From the NCBI RefSeq assembly GCF_901933205.1, contig NC_044590.1:14721501-14785500 (forward strand): a stretch of 64,000 nt of DNA, read 5' to 3'. The notes beneath the pieces were generated by a model. The model saw only the letters and a list, made by a program, of their open reading frames with translations. It searched no databases and was not told the DNA's origin. This stretch comes from Camarhynchus parvulus. Lineage: Eukaryota > Chordata > Aves > Passeriformes > Thraupidae. The position numbers and the translations under genes were made by a program. This document shows, in pieces, positions 11,188 to 25,300 of the stretch (the stretch's first letter is position 1; each line of letters opens with the position of its first letter).

Positions 11188-13715
11188 GTGGCATTGTTTC
11201 TGAGCCCTCACAAATGGCATTGGTCCTGTTGGGTTCCCTCCCTCCTCCACACCCCTACCGCCCACTGCACTGCCCCTACCAACAGCTCTGCATGGTTCAA
11301 CACCCGCTACAAGGCAGCCATAGGTCCTCTGCTGACAGGTGCACACCACGAGCTCTCCTCAGATGTAGTTCAGTGGTGGCTGGTAAGTGAGGCAATGGGC
11401 AGGAGCTTGTTCCTCTTCCCAGGCTCCCTGAATCTGTTTGCAGTGGGGCAGGGTCAAGAACAGATATGATGGGGATAGAGGGATGCAGAGATCCCAGCTC
11501 AATCCTTCCTCCCCTTCATATCCTGCCCCCTGGGCTGTTTTGCACCCTTTTCCTAACATCCCATCTGTTTTTTCTGTCCTTTCCCAGGTCTCTGCTAGGA
11601 GGAATGGGGCTCTGTCTCCCTTTGGGCTACTGGTGGAGGTGCTAATGCTGCATGTCACTGTGCTTGTTCCCCTAGACCCTGCAGGGTCCCAAGTGATATC
11701 CAGCTCCAGGCCATAATTCAGCAGCTCTTCAATGTCTTCTGGGCCCTGACAGTCGATGTGTGGGACCCATCTCACTTCAGGACTTGTGCAGTGGTGGGAA
11801 ACTCCAGGCAGCTGAAAGAGTCCAGTCATGGGCTGCTAATTGATGCTCATGACTGGGTGCTGAGGTGGGTGACCTAAAGGGACTTGGTCTCTCCCTGTCT
11901 TCTGAGAACCCCAGCATGCCCCAGTCCCTGTCCATGCTGTTGAAATCTGCCAACACAAACCCTGCAAAGGAGGTGGCTCAGGCTGGCTGACCCTGCTTTC
12001 CGGAGCCCTACATCCTGGGACACACAGGCCTTGTGTCACCCATATCCACTCTTTGCTGGCTAGGGTGGCCTGCTGTCCCTGCCTGGTGGGACCAAGAGCC
12101 TGGGAAGATGCACCTTTGTTTTGGGACACACCATCCTGCTGTCCTTTAGGATGAATGACGCAAAGACCATTGGCTTTGAGCTGGATGTTGGCATGAGAAC
12201 AACCCATCTCTTCATGTGTTGCATACAGGTAAAGCCTTATAGAATAAGAGCCTTGTTACCCTTGTAAAATCATAGATTAGGTCTGCTGCATCAGCTGGGT
12301 GTAGCTAACAGCTAGGCTAGGAAGTTACTGTGAGAAAGGAACTGTACCTGTGAAAACAGAGGCTCTAACTGTGAGAATAATTCTGTACCCATGAAACAAG
12401 AATGTAAACATCATTAGAGAGGAAAGTTTTTGACGGACACATACACTAGCAACTACTAAGCAATGAAGTGATTTGCAGTAAGTTACCAATTAGAATGAAA
12501 CATGATGCCTTTAGAACTGTGATAAATATGATAAATAGGAACTGTGAACAATAAGGATTGGGCTATTGTGCATGAAGAAGTGTCTTGTCCATTTCTACAG
12601 CGACATTCATGTACCCAGCGGAGTGCAGTGAACCTAAGGCCTGATGTTCACCTTGTCCTTGTCCCCTTCAAACCTCCGGACCTGTAGCGGGTGACCAGTG
12701 TCTTCTCCACCGGAGAACTCACACGGTGTGTCAGCACTGGAGGATGGTGTCTTTTGTGCTGGAAACCCTGTGGATGGTGCAGTGTGATCTGGGGATTCTA
12801 GTGCCTCACTGGAGACCTGGCATGAGTCCTGATGGCGCAAAAGGTACTGAGCATCCTTCTGCCCTGCACTTTGAGATAGCTGGGCACTGACCTGTCCCCA
12901 CAGGGCTTAGGCAACCTGCAGTACCATACTCCTATGAGTGGGATGGCAGCTGTGCCCACATTGGGGCCATGGGCTTGATGCGTCCCTTCCTACAGCCAGG
13001 CCAGGGGATGCTGCTTGGCCAACTCAAGGGGTGAGAGATGCCACTGGGCTGGGTGCTGGGAGACAATGGATACCCTCTGCAAAGAAATGGGCCCCCTCAG
13101 CAGTGGGTGTACTACATGACCACTGCTCGCCTCTGCTTTTGAAGCACATGTGAGAGTTAAACAGTTCAAAGGAACAAGGTAATGGCTCCGTGCACTCCAG
13201 CTCCTCAGGGGCAGGCAGAACTCTGTTGGGCAGTGAGCCAATGGCTGCACTGTGTTGGGCTGACTGTCCTGTTCCAGCATGGAAAGCACCATATCACTCC
13301 ACTCCCCACCCAGGTTTTGATCCTGAGCCCAGCTTTCCTCAAGTACATCCATGACAACTGGACATCATGGGTGATAGCCCTCCACTGGCTTCACAGCCCT
13401 GCTCTTTGCCTTGCATACCTGCCATTAGGTGAGCACAGCCAGTGGTACCAGATGCTGCCACTGTACCTCCCCTTGCATTGCTTGTCCATATGCTTGTAGG
13501 ATGCCCCAGTGTCCACATGACATTGGCTCGGGCTGGCATGCGCACAGGTCTCAATGTTTGGCTTTGGAGCAGACAGTGAAGGGAACTGGCACCACTACTG
13601 GGAAAAAACCCACTGGTCTGGAGCCTTTCGCAGGATGAGAGCCCATGACACTGATGTTGAATTCAGCCTCTTTGAGAGATGGGTACATGAAGGCAGGATT
13701 GTATTTTACAACTGA
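11188..13715 (+). pseudogene. ST3GAL1/2-like alpha-2,3-sialyltransferase pseudogene
   Basis: Homologous exons in order with splice-like borders: about 11188-11382 (SAWFNTRYKAAIGPLL ... VVQWWL), 11676-11864 (sialylmotif L core CAVVGNS and IDAHDWVLR), 12150-12725 (RMNDAKTIGFELDVG, then LVLVPFKPPDL), 13314-13428 (VLILSPAFLKYIHDNW), 13548-13715 (FGFGADSEGNWHHYWE, stop TGA 13713-13715). The family moves sialic acid from CMP-Neu5Ac to galactose in the Golgi. Damage: a frameshift near 11690, an LTR inside the third exon, a frameshift near 12642, a TAG near 12686 where the family has Gln/Glu, a frameshift near 13360, and TGA TAG replacing the Arg-Tyr before the conserved PSTG. The exon-intron layout shows it is not a processed copy. 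The C-terminus (ERWVHEGRIVFYN) differs from human ST3GAL1 and ST3GAL2, so the subfamily is open. Confidence 0.85.
12217..12605 (+). mobile_element. Solo LTR inside a sialyltransferase coding exon
   Basis: A 389-bp insertion starting TGTTGC and ending GCGACA (near-perfect inverted ends), flanked by a perfect 6-bp duplication TTCATG (12211-12216 and 12606-12611). Without the insert and one duplicate the exon reads on in frame through the family's conserved T-H-x-F-x-Y-P segment, so the boundary is set by both the repeat and the host gene. The interior is AT-rich. The strand is not firmly fixed because no clear TATA/AATAAA pair was found. Confidence 0.85.
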
Positions 13716-16387
13716 TGCATTTCCAAGAAACTGGAGCCAGCTGTTTGGCCAAGAATGGGCCAAAGGACACTGCCAGCAGCTGTCCTGGCTCTTTAGCTTG
13801 CTGCTCCACCCCACCACCTGGGCTCACAGACCCTGCAATTCGTAGGGTTTCAGTACTGCTTGTGCTGGTCCTAACAGCTGGGTACTGTGGGTGCCATTCT
13901 CCCATGGCAGTAGCAATGTTGTGTTTAGCTAGACACAAGGTGGGCACAGTTCTGCCCAAGCTGGTTGGGAGGGACAAAGGGGAGATGTTGGGGCTGGAAG
14001 TGGGCATGGAGCCTGTAAGCTGTTGTGTATGGCCCTGCAGGGCTGTGAAGCCAGTGGTGGACAGCAGCTGCTCAAATATGGCTGTCCACAAGACAGAGCT
14101 GGTATTTCCACCCACAGATGGCTTTTAGGGGAGGTCTGTAGTTGGTCTTAGGAAAGGAAGATGCCCTCCTCACCCTGCCCAGTCTTTTACTAAGACTTTT
14201 ATTTTTACAGTCCTTAACTAAGGGAATATTTTTTAAATTGCATCAAGGAAGAATAAAAAGGGAAAAATCAAACATGGTGACAAGAAGACAACAGAATCAA
14301 ATACATTTGAAATGATCTTATGTTGAATAAACTTTGAAAACACATGAACCACCACTTCCTTTGCTTTTTGACCCCTTACAACTTTGAAAAGGCATCCCTG
14401 CAGAACATGACCCCCCTGCAGATCAAGACTGCAGACCCTGGGCACTGAGCTCCCCAAAGAAGGTTTTTGTCCTCCAGAGCAGGATTAGCAGGATTTCTTT
14501 TATCACTTTCAATCACTAACATCCTTGATTCAGACTCAGCTTTATCATGGTTCTTAGTCACTTGGGCTTTCAGTCTATTAAAATCACCAGAACTCTTGGA
14601 CTCAATATCCTCCCTACTGATAGCAGAAGCCTGTATTACTTAACTATTAGCTTCATTAATTTTCTGTCTCTCCAGATAGAATCTCCATTTTGGTGTCTTC
14701 GATTTCTTCTCTCCACTATTTCCAGTTTCCCATGATGAGTACAAGTATTGCACCTTCACCTTCCCTTCACCTTTCTTTAGGTCCTCAGGTCTGCTCTGGG
14801 CAATAATCTCCAATGCTTGTCCACTTTACAAGCAATTGGCTTTCCTATCAAGGATAAGCCAGTCCTAGATAGGAAACAGTGATGATAACTGTTTCACTGT
14901 GGGTTCAATTCTTGCTGCATTACTTCCTTTCACCTTCTCTCTCCTCCTATTCCTATAAATTTAGTTACAAAGCTGACATGCACTGATTAGCAATTGAAGC
15001 TGTTCAGGTCACTTTTTGATCCAGAGAAACATACAGATACTGTGTTCCATTCCTCATCCTGTAGTAGTACTATGTGATCCTGACCCACTGGATTCATTAA
15101 ATAGCTTTGTAAAAAATACATTTAAAACAAACCTGCTTTTCAACATTCTTGCTTGAAGATGATCATTCTCCTTACCCACACCACAAATTGCTTCCCTTTC
15201 CAGCTGAAAAAACAGTTTTTAGACTCTCCGGTTTATAGTTCAACTAATTAAAAACCCCAACCACCTACCAAAACCTGCTTCAAAATAAATTGTAAAACAG
15301 TATCTGATCCTGTGCCTGTCCAACTGCTTGGACCAATATTAGAGTCATACCAAAGCAAATCTAGATCTGAGATTTAAGAGTAATCAATCTGTTTTACATC
15401 CAATAGGCAAGAATTCACAATTTTTTTTTCCTCATTATTTTCAAATTTCTCTCAGTATAGTTTCAGATACCAAACACTTTACTCACCTGTGTAATCATTT
15501 AACATAAAAAAGCCCCATCATCATCACAATCTCTACATACTTTGCCACAATGCAATGTGTCTTTTAATTCTTATTTCCAATTCATATCAGGACTAGTTAA
15601 AATAATTTAATTATTCTTCCATATGCCTTACTAGAACAAGAGAGGATGGAATTTATTTGAAAATATATACCAAGGGGAAATGAAAAAAAAATCCAATTAA
15701 AAAAATCAATTAAAATTCTGGACACCTTTTTTTTCTGAAACATCAACTTGCATCTTTCAGAAGAAGAACACTGGGAGCTCCCCCAGCACAGAAAGTACAT
15801 CCCAAATGCTTAGGCTCCCCATACATTCCAGGATGGCTGGAAGGCAATAGATGGGATTCAGCATGTTTTTACGAAGGTCTGACATACAGCATCAGCGCAC
15901 CCTGAAACATTTAATGGAAAAATTAAAAATCCCTGATGGTGTTGCTAGAAAGCTTATTTGATAGCAACTTCAATCCATTACAGGTCTCTTGACAATAAAG
16001 TACATTATTCCCAGAGGCAAACAGAATGCAGTATCTCCAGCATCTCTGTTGAGAAGGGGAATAGAACTGGAGGAACACGGACTGACACAAAAAGAGTGTG
16101 ACAGTAGGGCCTGCAGAGCCAGATATGATAGCTAATCTTTATAGCAGCAAGGTTCAAGTTGTTCCATCCACAAACTAAGGCCAACGAATCAGGGCATATG
16201 AGTAGTTAGGGCCATCTGGAAGTTCCAAACCTCTTCTGTGCACTCTCAGAAGATCACTTGTGCTTCAAAGAGCCTGTTCAGTTCTCCTTGGAGGCTTGAG
16301 TGGGTTACTTTGTTTTGTTTGTTTTTGTTTGTATGTTTGTTTGGTTTTGGTTTGTTTGGTTTTAAATGGGTTGATGCCATTGCTTAT
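13716..16387. other. Intergenic DNA and ERGIC3 3' UTR
   Basis: Convergent 3' flank of the sialyltransferase pseudogene (+) and ERGIC3 (-). No coding sequence is recognised. Candidate ERGIC3 poly(A) signals on the minus strand are ATTAAA at 15910-15915, AATAAA at 15652-15657 and AATAAA at 14198-14203, implying 3' UTRs of about 0.5, 0.7 or 2.2 kb. The sequence does not decide among them. Confidence 0.4.
16310..16370. repeat. TTTG-rich simple repeat in ERGIC3 3' UTR
   Basis: Imperfect TTTG/TTTTG run on the plus strand (CAAA on the ERGIC3 mRNA), beginning within about 20 nt of the ERGIC3 stop codon. Confidence 0.7.
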
Positions 16388-19300
16388 TTATGTTGTCTTC
16401 CCAAGTTCAATTTTCTTCTGGATGGCACGTGCTGAGTGATAGATCAAGGAGTCAATGAAACCGGCAACTAAAGGAAAAAACCAAAGGGATGAAGTCAGAC
16501 ATGCCTCAAAGACAGAACAACTCCCAAAGATAGAAAACACAAACCCTGCTGCCAGAGGAAAGGAATCCCAGGTCCATTAGACAGAAAAAGGTTCTGCTGC
16601 TGCTGTTGCCCCTCAGAGCAGTAAAGTCCTCATCTCTTCAGGACAGACAAGACCCACCCTACAGGACAGAGGTGATCATGCTTCTCCAGAAAAGATCCCT
16701 TTTCCAGAAATAAAAGAGACAGGCTGCATCATGCATGTTTACTGATGACTGAGAAGAGTTTGGAGAGGAAGCTGATGTGCTTTACGCCACTTGTTGCCTT
16801 GACTCAGCTTGCAAAGGACTTGTTTCCCATTTCTTGCTCATTTCATAACAACTCTAAAAGTACCATATGCTGCCCTTTGAAGGATGCCCTTTATTGGAGA
16901 TGGCAATGTACACCTACCAGACACAAAGCAATACAAACCACTACCTTTAATTCTTTCTGCAGTATTTTCCTCAAACCTCTCTAGCCCTGAAGAAGCCTAT
17001 TAATTCAGTGTTTGTTTGTGATCACAGAAAAACTCAGAGTGGCCTACTGTACCACAAACCCCAGACAACCAAGGTTTTCACAGGACAGGAACCTTGAGCT
17101 CCTGCCAGGGAAGGAACACAAAGGTTGCTAGGGAGGTATTTTTCAATGATTGGATTTTATAAAGCTTCATATTCTTTCTTTTATTCAAAACTTCAATCAA
17201 AGGAATAAGTAAATGATTACCTGGCTGAATACAAAGACATTTCAATATGATACAAAGCATTGCAGCTAAAATGGGAACTCAATCCTCTGTTTATTACTAT
17301 ATAATATGATATTCTTGGACTTAATATTTCGTCTATCATGCTTCAGATAACTCTTGTGTGGTTGTTTTGCCCTGAAATTATCTCTACTTCTGGAGTCAAT
17401 TTGATACAGTTACACGAACACTGAGGTGACTTTAGAATAGCACCAAATCATCTAGGTCGGAAAAGATCTCTAAGGTCATAGAGTCCAATTGCCCCCAGCT
17501 CTGCCAAGCCCACCACTATACCACATCCTTAAGTGTCACATCTACACATCTTTTAGATTCCTCCAGGAAGGGTGACTCTACCACTGCCCTGGGCAGCTTG
17601 TGCCACAGACAACCCTCTCCATGACAATTTTTTTTTTCTAATATCCAGTCTAAACTTCCCCTGGTGCAACTTGAGGCCATTTGCTTTCATCCTGTCCCTG
17701 TTAGAAGAAGAGACTGACCCTCATCTGGCTCCAACCTCTTTTCACATAGCTGTAGAGAGCAAGAAGGTCCCTCTTGAGCTTCTTTTTCTGCAGGCTGAGC
17801 ACCCCCACCTGCTCCTTATCAGACCTACGTTCCTGCTCCTTCCACAGCTCCATTCTCTTCTCTGGACTCGCTGCAGCACCTCCATGTCTTGCTTGTCATG
17901 AAGGGTCCAGAACTGAACCCAGGATTCAAGGTACATCACCAGTGTGCAGTGGGGGACAGTCACCGCCCTGGTCCTGTTGGCCACGTTATTGCTGGTACAA
18001 GTAATTGACCTTATTGGCCACTAGCTGATTTGATCTCTAGAATACAGAGAGTCTAAGCATGGTGTATGGCAGAAACATGAATTGGCTGTCAAACCCAGTC
18101 AGTGCTAAGGGGCACTAGAATTTGTCATGAAAATAATTTCTGAATTACTTTTCAATTCAGAGATGAATAGGATAAAATTAATTGCAGACAGAAATTCTGT
18201 TTAATAGTATCAGGTTAATTGAGCACTGTGACACCTCAGATGATGGGAATCTTGCAGATAAAGGTATGATGTTATATACGTAATTGATACAGAAGTTATG
18301 TGACACAGAAACTGGTTTCTCAGGTCCCTGACCACATCTTCAGGCTGGCCCTTAACACCCACATGTCTGACTATGAGCACCCTGGATTACTACCTGGAGA
18401 GCATGGCTGCACCAAGGCTGCTCCCATGCACAGAGCTGAGCAGATGCTGATTAGCTATTCCAGATGCCAGCACTAAGAGTGAAGTGCAGATACTCAGATG
18501 TATCTGCAGGAACCTCTGAGCCTCTCCTCACAAGACCCCATCTATTCCTTGCAGAATACTAGCTGGAGGTCCTATGTCTGTGAGCAGTTTGATGTCTCTC
18601 AGATATATATTATGCCCATGGCAACCTGGATTCACACACTTCAATGGTGTTGATTCCACATGAAAACAAGTATCTACTTACAGACCCAAGCTGGCCAAGA
18701 ATGCAAGTACAGACACTTTCATATGGTCTGTGAAGAACAGCTTTGTTAGAAAACAAAATGTCCTGTAGATCATCAAAATGAAATATTATGACAGGTCTAC
18801 AGGTCTAATTAAATGAAATGCTGTAATAGGTCTATATTATCTACAGCATCTTGTAAGCCTCCAGTGCTAGCTACAGTCTGATGCCACTCCTGCAGCTCTG
18901 CAGAACATGTATCACTTCCCAAGGGCTGAAATAATCTCTCTCAATTGAACAGAGATTTATTACTAGACATGCAGACTTTAGAAAGTGTAAGATAGTAAAT
19001 ATTTACACTTTAGAAAGCAAAATGATTGAAAGGTGCAATACCTGTAAATATGCCTCCAACAATGGCACAAACTCCAGTGAGAAAGTGAGTAAAGGACCTA
19101 GAATTTGAACAACCAACATGAGCTCAGATACCAATGTCAGGTATGTAACAATTAACTGATAATTCTAATAATATTTATCATGTCATATAAGTATGCATTA
19201 CCTAAATAGTCATAGCTAACAATTCTCAAATTAAGGAATTAATTAACCCCTCCTGGCTACAGAATGGAGTTTGTCACTGCTACTTTTAGTCATCAGCACT

Positions 19301-22300
19301 AAAAGAAGTACTGAATTTATAAACTTGAAAGATGGGCTTTCAATCCCTAAGACATTCCTACCCAGTGAGAATGCACAGGAGGGTCACGCAACACAGTAAT
19401 TAAATCCTAAGGACACATTAATACATTTTAAGATATAGACATTTTCTGCCCCCCATTACGAACCTCAAAGACTGGACAGCTACAACCCCTTCCCTTCCCC
19501 TGCAGTTGCATTGCCAGCCATTAACCCAGAGAGAAGAGGAGGTTCCACACTGGCTGGAAGATGTAGAAAAGTGATAGCAAATTCAGACTAAAGAACCAGT
19601 TGGACTGTGTGGGTGCTGCTGGTAAAATGGGTATGCTATGTAAATCTAATCTTCCCATTAGAAGTCTGAACCAAGAACCATTATACCACACTTCTGCTCC
19701 TTGCACCATTTTCCTTTTCCATCTTGATACATAGCAACAGAAAAAATCCAGACCACAGTTCACATGGAGAGGAAGGGCATTGGTGAGCGCCTCTTCCTTT
19801 TCACTGGTTGGGAAGGGGCTTGGATGAATTTCAGGCATTTGCACTATCATGTCAAAATGACGATGAAGTTCCGAGCTATGCAAAATTACAAAATCAATGA
19901 AGGATGAACAAAATAGAACGAAAAGTCTCTTACCTGTGTTTCTCTGTCAGCTTCACCATCATGGGTGAAAGCTCATACAGCACAAAGACACCAGGCAGAC
20001 CCTGGTCTCCCAGTAGCCCATTCGCTATTTTCTCATGTCGTGTAACTGAGAACTGGTTAGTTCTTACCACCTACCAGGAAACAAACACAGTAAACATTGT
20101 TTTGCCAACAGGGAATAGGAAAGGCTACTAAAACATGCGTTCAGTGAACCACATCAGTGTGGCCCTGCCTATGTGGGCAACCTGACAGTGGTTAGAAAGA
20201 GTCATGAAGAGCTCTATCAGGATCAAGTATTTGCTATCAGGTCTATTTTTACTATAGGCTACTGGTAAAAGCTGCAGCTAGCCCATGGTATGAAGGAAGC
20301 ATATGACCCAGGCTGGACTATTTGGTCTCTGCTGGCACACAATAGCATAAGCTGTCCCTCTCAACCCCGAGTCTATGTCATCCTCTGCAGGACCAAAATG
20401 CAGTCTTGTCAAGCATGCTTCAGGAGACAGCACTGATAACAAAAGGCCATAAATAATCAAGAGTGAGAAAAAGGAAAATAATACATAGAGGCAGGAGGGT
20501 AGAGAAAGACAGAGATAGCCTGTCTTCACATAAATTAAGATCACCCTTCAGCATTCTTCTGTGCCCTGCCATTTTTCTACACATTGTTCATACTAGCCCT
20601 ATTCTTAGAGCAATTAAACTGTGTTTCTGTAAAATGAAATTATGTTCTATCATCCCTACTAAGTTATCTGACACAAATTACAATCCAAGTGGAGAAAGAT
20701 ACTATCCAGGTTTCTTTACCGAATTCCACACTTGGGGTTTCCAAGTACTGAATGTACAATATAGCCCCTGGTATACATCTGGCAACACATCTGGATCCAC
20801 AGTTACTGTCAGCATCAAGAATATGAGAAGAAAGTGAAGGCTTTCACTTGTCAAAGTAGCAGGGAAAAAGGTACTTACTTCACCATCTACTTTCCTATAC
20901 ACAGTGGGGACCACTTTGACAAAATATTGAAACATCATAGAAGCTATAAGCAAAGAAAGGGAGAGACACAATTAATATAAAGCCATAAGCTGGAAGCTTT
21001 TCACTGACAGGTCAGGTAGACACAAACTAGTTTTGTTCAGCTTGTCAGGGAACATCTTTCTGCACAACAGCTGCTGGAGGTTTTCAAGGACAGTAAAGTT
21101 AATGTCTGAAATGTGTCTTCCTTTCGCCAAAGTGAATTTCATTTCTGCTCCAACCAAAACCAAAACTCATGGCAATTTGGCCTTGAATAAATAGAAAAAC
21201 TAATTGTACAAACTTGCTATAGCTTTACCAGTAAAACTTCTTGCAAATTCAATTCTAGTCCAGGAAAATGTCTTAACAACATAGCCCTAAGAAAACTTAC
21301 TCAGATCTAAACGAGTATGTCATATCAACTTCAATTAACATTCCAGTTTATTTTTGTAGAAGCATGGCATTTATTGTATCAGAAGATGAAAAGGAAGATC
21401 TGGACGAGTGAAGAAAAAATAGAAGAATCCCTTCTGTTGCCCCAGACCAGCCTGTTCCTTCAGTTCTCTTAAGGATAACACAATGCAAGAAAAAAGCTAT
21501 TTTCTATGAAATTCCCTAGAGAAGACTATCCACCCATTTCTACAGCAGAAGTAATTCTTGCATATGGTATCTTTAGCTGCAATAAACATAAATTTGACCT
21601 GCAATCTACTGCTCCTACTTCTTTACTGGAGCACGTCTTCAGAACAAATTCTTCAAGAATTTATCAACTGAGGTAAATTTCCCTGAGGCTCAGGATGAAA
21701 AGCTTGAGCTTATGCAGAAATTTACCAGTCAGCTACAGGTCCTCCCTCTCAGATAGTTTGTTACTTCACAGAATAACTACAGCATCATAATCATACAGAA
21801 CATTATGACACCTTTTAATTTTTTTGTACTTTTTTTCAAATGCCATCCTCTGATTTGGGTACAAGGATCAAAATCAATGGTAGAAAACTTTAAAGAACAG
21901 ATTCAGGTAGGACTAACAATCCTATCACCACTTCAAAGCAAATTACATCTTTCTCCAAGCTTTATTACATACAGTTCCAATTACCTTCAAAGAAAAACTA
22001 TCCAGACTTCAGTGGATCTAAAAAAAACCACCTCTGCAATGGCATGTAAAGGACCTTTCATAGAAAAGCAGGCTTGTGGAAATAAACTTAAGCACAGCAG
22101 CAGCAGGAAGAAAAAATTGTCTCACAAGCCAGCAAATCTGGAGCTATCAAGAAAAGATCAGCAATATTTCAACTTCATTGCAGCTTTTCAAGTTCTTACT
22201 GTTGGGTATGTCAAGGTCAGGCAGACACCACAGCTCTCCAGCAACTACCAATTAGGCCTTTTTTGTCTACCTAGCATCTTCTGGTTCTCTCTCACGGTAA

Positions 22301-25300
22301 GCAGTAGTTAGGCCTGAGGTAGGCCTTTAATAATGATACGCTGTACCTGCTGTTGTGCATTCATGAATGCTGAACAGAGATACCTTTCAGAAAGGTCACA
22401 GAATCCAAACATGTTGGCAGATTTCTTCCAGGCGAATGGAGACAGCTGCTCCAGAATGAGCAAAAGGTGGAGGAGTCACATTTCACATAATACTGTCAGG
22501 GTTTTTGTTGAAACTGAGAACTTTGCTCCCGTTCTCTTCTAACACTTATTAATACAGACACTTAAAAACAGACTTCTTTCAGCTGTCTTTTACCTTGCTG
22601 TGCAGTGATGGCTGTCCCATCCAGAGGGTTCACAATGCCTGGATAATCCCTTCCAAATGAGAGATGTTTGATATAGTGCGTCATATTGATCTGAAATGGA
22701 AATGCTAATAACTCAAATAGCTGCGCAGCACATGAGGGGTAAGGTAAGGGGCCTGAAGGTCATAATTGGTATATTTTTCTGAGCGTGGCTCTAGAACAGA
22801 GACAGGTGCTCCTTTTCTCTGTGTATCCCAACAGTAAACTCCAACACATTTGCTCTTCTTTTTTATTCATTGGAGATTTCAAGACAAGGAATTTCTCCTT
22901 CTCCTGCTCGAAATCTACAGATCTCAGTGCCCTTTCCTCCCATCTACGGAGCAGGCTCTCCCACCCACTCCTCTCCCTGCAATAGGAGCACATACTATCA
23001 GCTGCCTTGGAGGAATAAGTATGAGCATTGTCTGCTTTCCTCCCAGCACAAGATAAACTCCAACAGATCCAGCAGCAGTTGTGACAATATCAACCTTAAG
23101 AAACTGTGAAGCATAGATTAAGGAAAAAGGCAGGCTCAGGAAGAGAGACACAGGCTTGCCAAGCAGCATGCAAATGTCATAGAATGTATTTCAGAACCCT
23201 CTGTGAAAGCAGGACCCAGGTTTTGCTTAGACCCATAAAGCCAAATCTGCAGCAATCTAGGATCTCAATGTGGCAATGGCAGGGAATTCCAGAAGGAAAA
23301 TAGACTAAAAGAACTAGAACACTGCCGTAGGAACACTTACATTATCAAGTCCAAAGCTCTGCAGATCGTGAACTGTAATAGAAAAATAGTTAGCAATATA
23401 GCTCACATTGTCATAGCAATAATATCTCTCTCCCATATTCTAGCAATAAGGCAACTCCTTTCATTTCCATCACAATCTAAAATGGCAAGAAAATTGTCTG
23501 GGTTTCTCTCTTGCTTGCATAGTAGGGCGTGTGACAGATAAAACTGCTGTAATACCCCTCCTTACACAGAGCCACCGCTAGAATGAAAGAAAATAAATTT
23601 AATTTGGGGTTACTTCAGCTTAGGTATTCAATCCTCACCTTCATGTATTCTTCATCTAGGGCAAAAAAAGACCCCAGAGGTCAGAAAAGAAAGCTTTGCT
23701 GTTAGCTACACATAACTTCTCTCACTACTGTAAAACACAGAGGCACAACAGATCTAAACTAACAAATGAGCAGAGCACATGCTTTAATATAACATGCAAG
23801 TGCGCTTAAAAATCATCATCATCTTGGTAACTCTTAGCACTCTGCCTATCAGTCTTGCTACTGCTGCCCAGAGAACATACTAGGAAAGGAAAAGTCTTTG
23901 CAGGAATGGTCCGAGCAGGTATTTACAAACCTCTAGTAGGGCCACAGTGACTGTCACCAGTGCTGGGATTTGGGGAATTTGGCCTGCACCTCTGCCCTTC
24001 CCATATGTAGCAATGTGACAATCCTGGCAGCACCACACACCCCTAGAAGCGATCTGGCAGATATGGTATGGGGATTTTTGAAAGAGTTTTGAATGAGTTA
24101 GAGACTGTACCTCTGAGTTTTTTAGATTATGTGATTTATTCTTCTTATCTTCTACATAGGCAGGAAGGGTGAGTTTGGCTCACATCTTCACTGCATGGCT
24201 CAGAAGGTCACAAGACCTCTAGTTACAAGACTTTTAAAGAATTTATTGACTAATAAAACACTACCAACAAGGATATTTATGTTTTTGACCCAATCCTTAA
24301 ATATTTTGTCTTATGGACTCATGCTACAGTGTAAACTTTATTAGCCAATCATGTTATGACACATAAACCTACAGTACTGCATGCTAAACCTCTTGTTTAC
24401 CTTTGTAACTACTTTTTTTTTTTGTATCTTAAACTCCAAAACTCTAAACTGTCTTCTATTTAGCTTAACGTGTCTCTGCTTTAAACTATAAATCTGCATT
24501 CTCGCTCCCAGCACCTAAGTTTGGAAACCTTTTCCAGGGTCTCAGATCAAATCCTGGGTTTAATTCTAAGCTTTGGCTAACAGGCCCAAAGTTCTGAGAG
24601 TTCCCTGCATTTTGGATTCCAACATCTTCCCATTCTTTTAGTACTAAGAATACTCTTTTGATGGCTTATCTTTTGTGCACTGGAGTAGGTAAGGTACTGC
24701 TATAAGTATAACTATGATGACAATCAATATATACATGCTTATCTTTAAAATCTGTGGGAGGCAATGGTTATCTTCTAGTTTGCTACTTAAATGACTTTAT
24801 GCAATACCAGGAGCATCAGTCTCAGGATGAAAATCTAGATTGCAACTCCATTTCAGTATCACTCCTACCAGGTTTATCCAAAGTTATACAATCAACTCAA
24901 AGAAGCTAGAGTCTGTGGCCATTTTAACAGGTAAATTCATGTGCTCAGGAAGGCAGACTTCACCTTTCAATTTAGCAAAGTAAAACACAGTTCAATAATC
25001 GTGGGCTATTACTTTAGGAGCTAATGGAGTCAGATCACCAAGTGTTTCTACATTATTAACAAAGATTAGAAATGCGGCTCCCTTGAGAGCCTAGCACAAG
25101 AGACAAGTTGCTGTGTTGATTTGGCTCAGCCTGGTTTTTGGTAGTGAGGGGAGGGCCACAGGAGTAGGTTCTGTGAGAAGCTGCTAAAAGCTTCTACCAT
25201 GTCCAACAGAGCCAATCTCTGATGGCTCTGAAGATGGACATGCTGTTGGCCCAGTTAGAGAGGCTGGCAATGCCTCTGTGATGACATAGGTAAGAAGCAA

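Noticed and set aside
12150..12228. Exon ending at 12228 with donor GTAAAG
   Set aside because: The apparent donor lies inside the inserted LTR; the real exon continues after the insertion at 12612.
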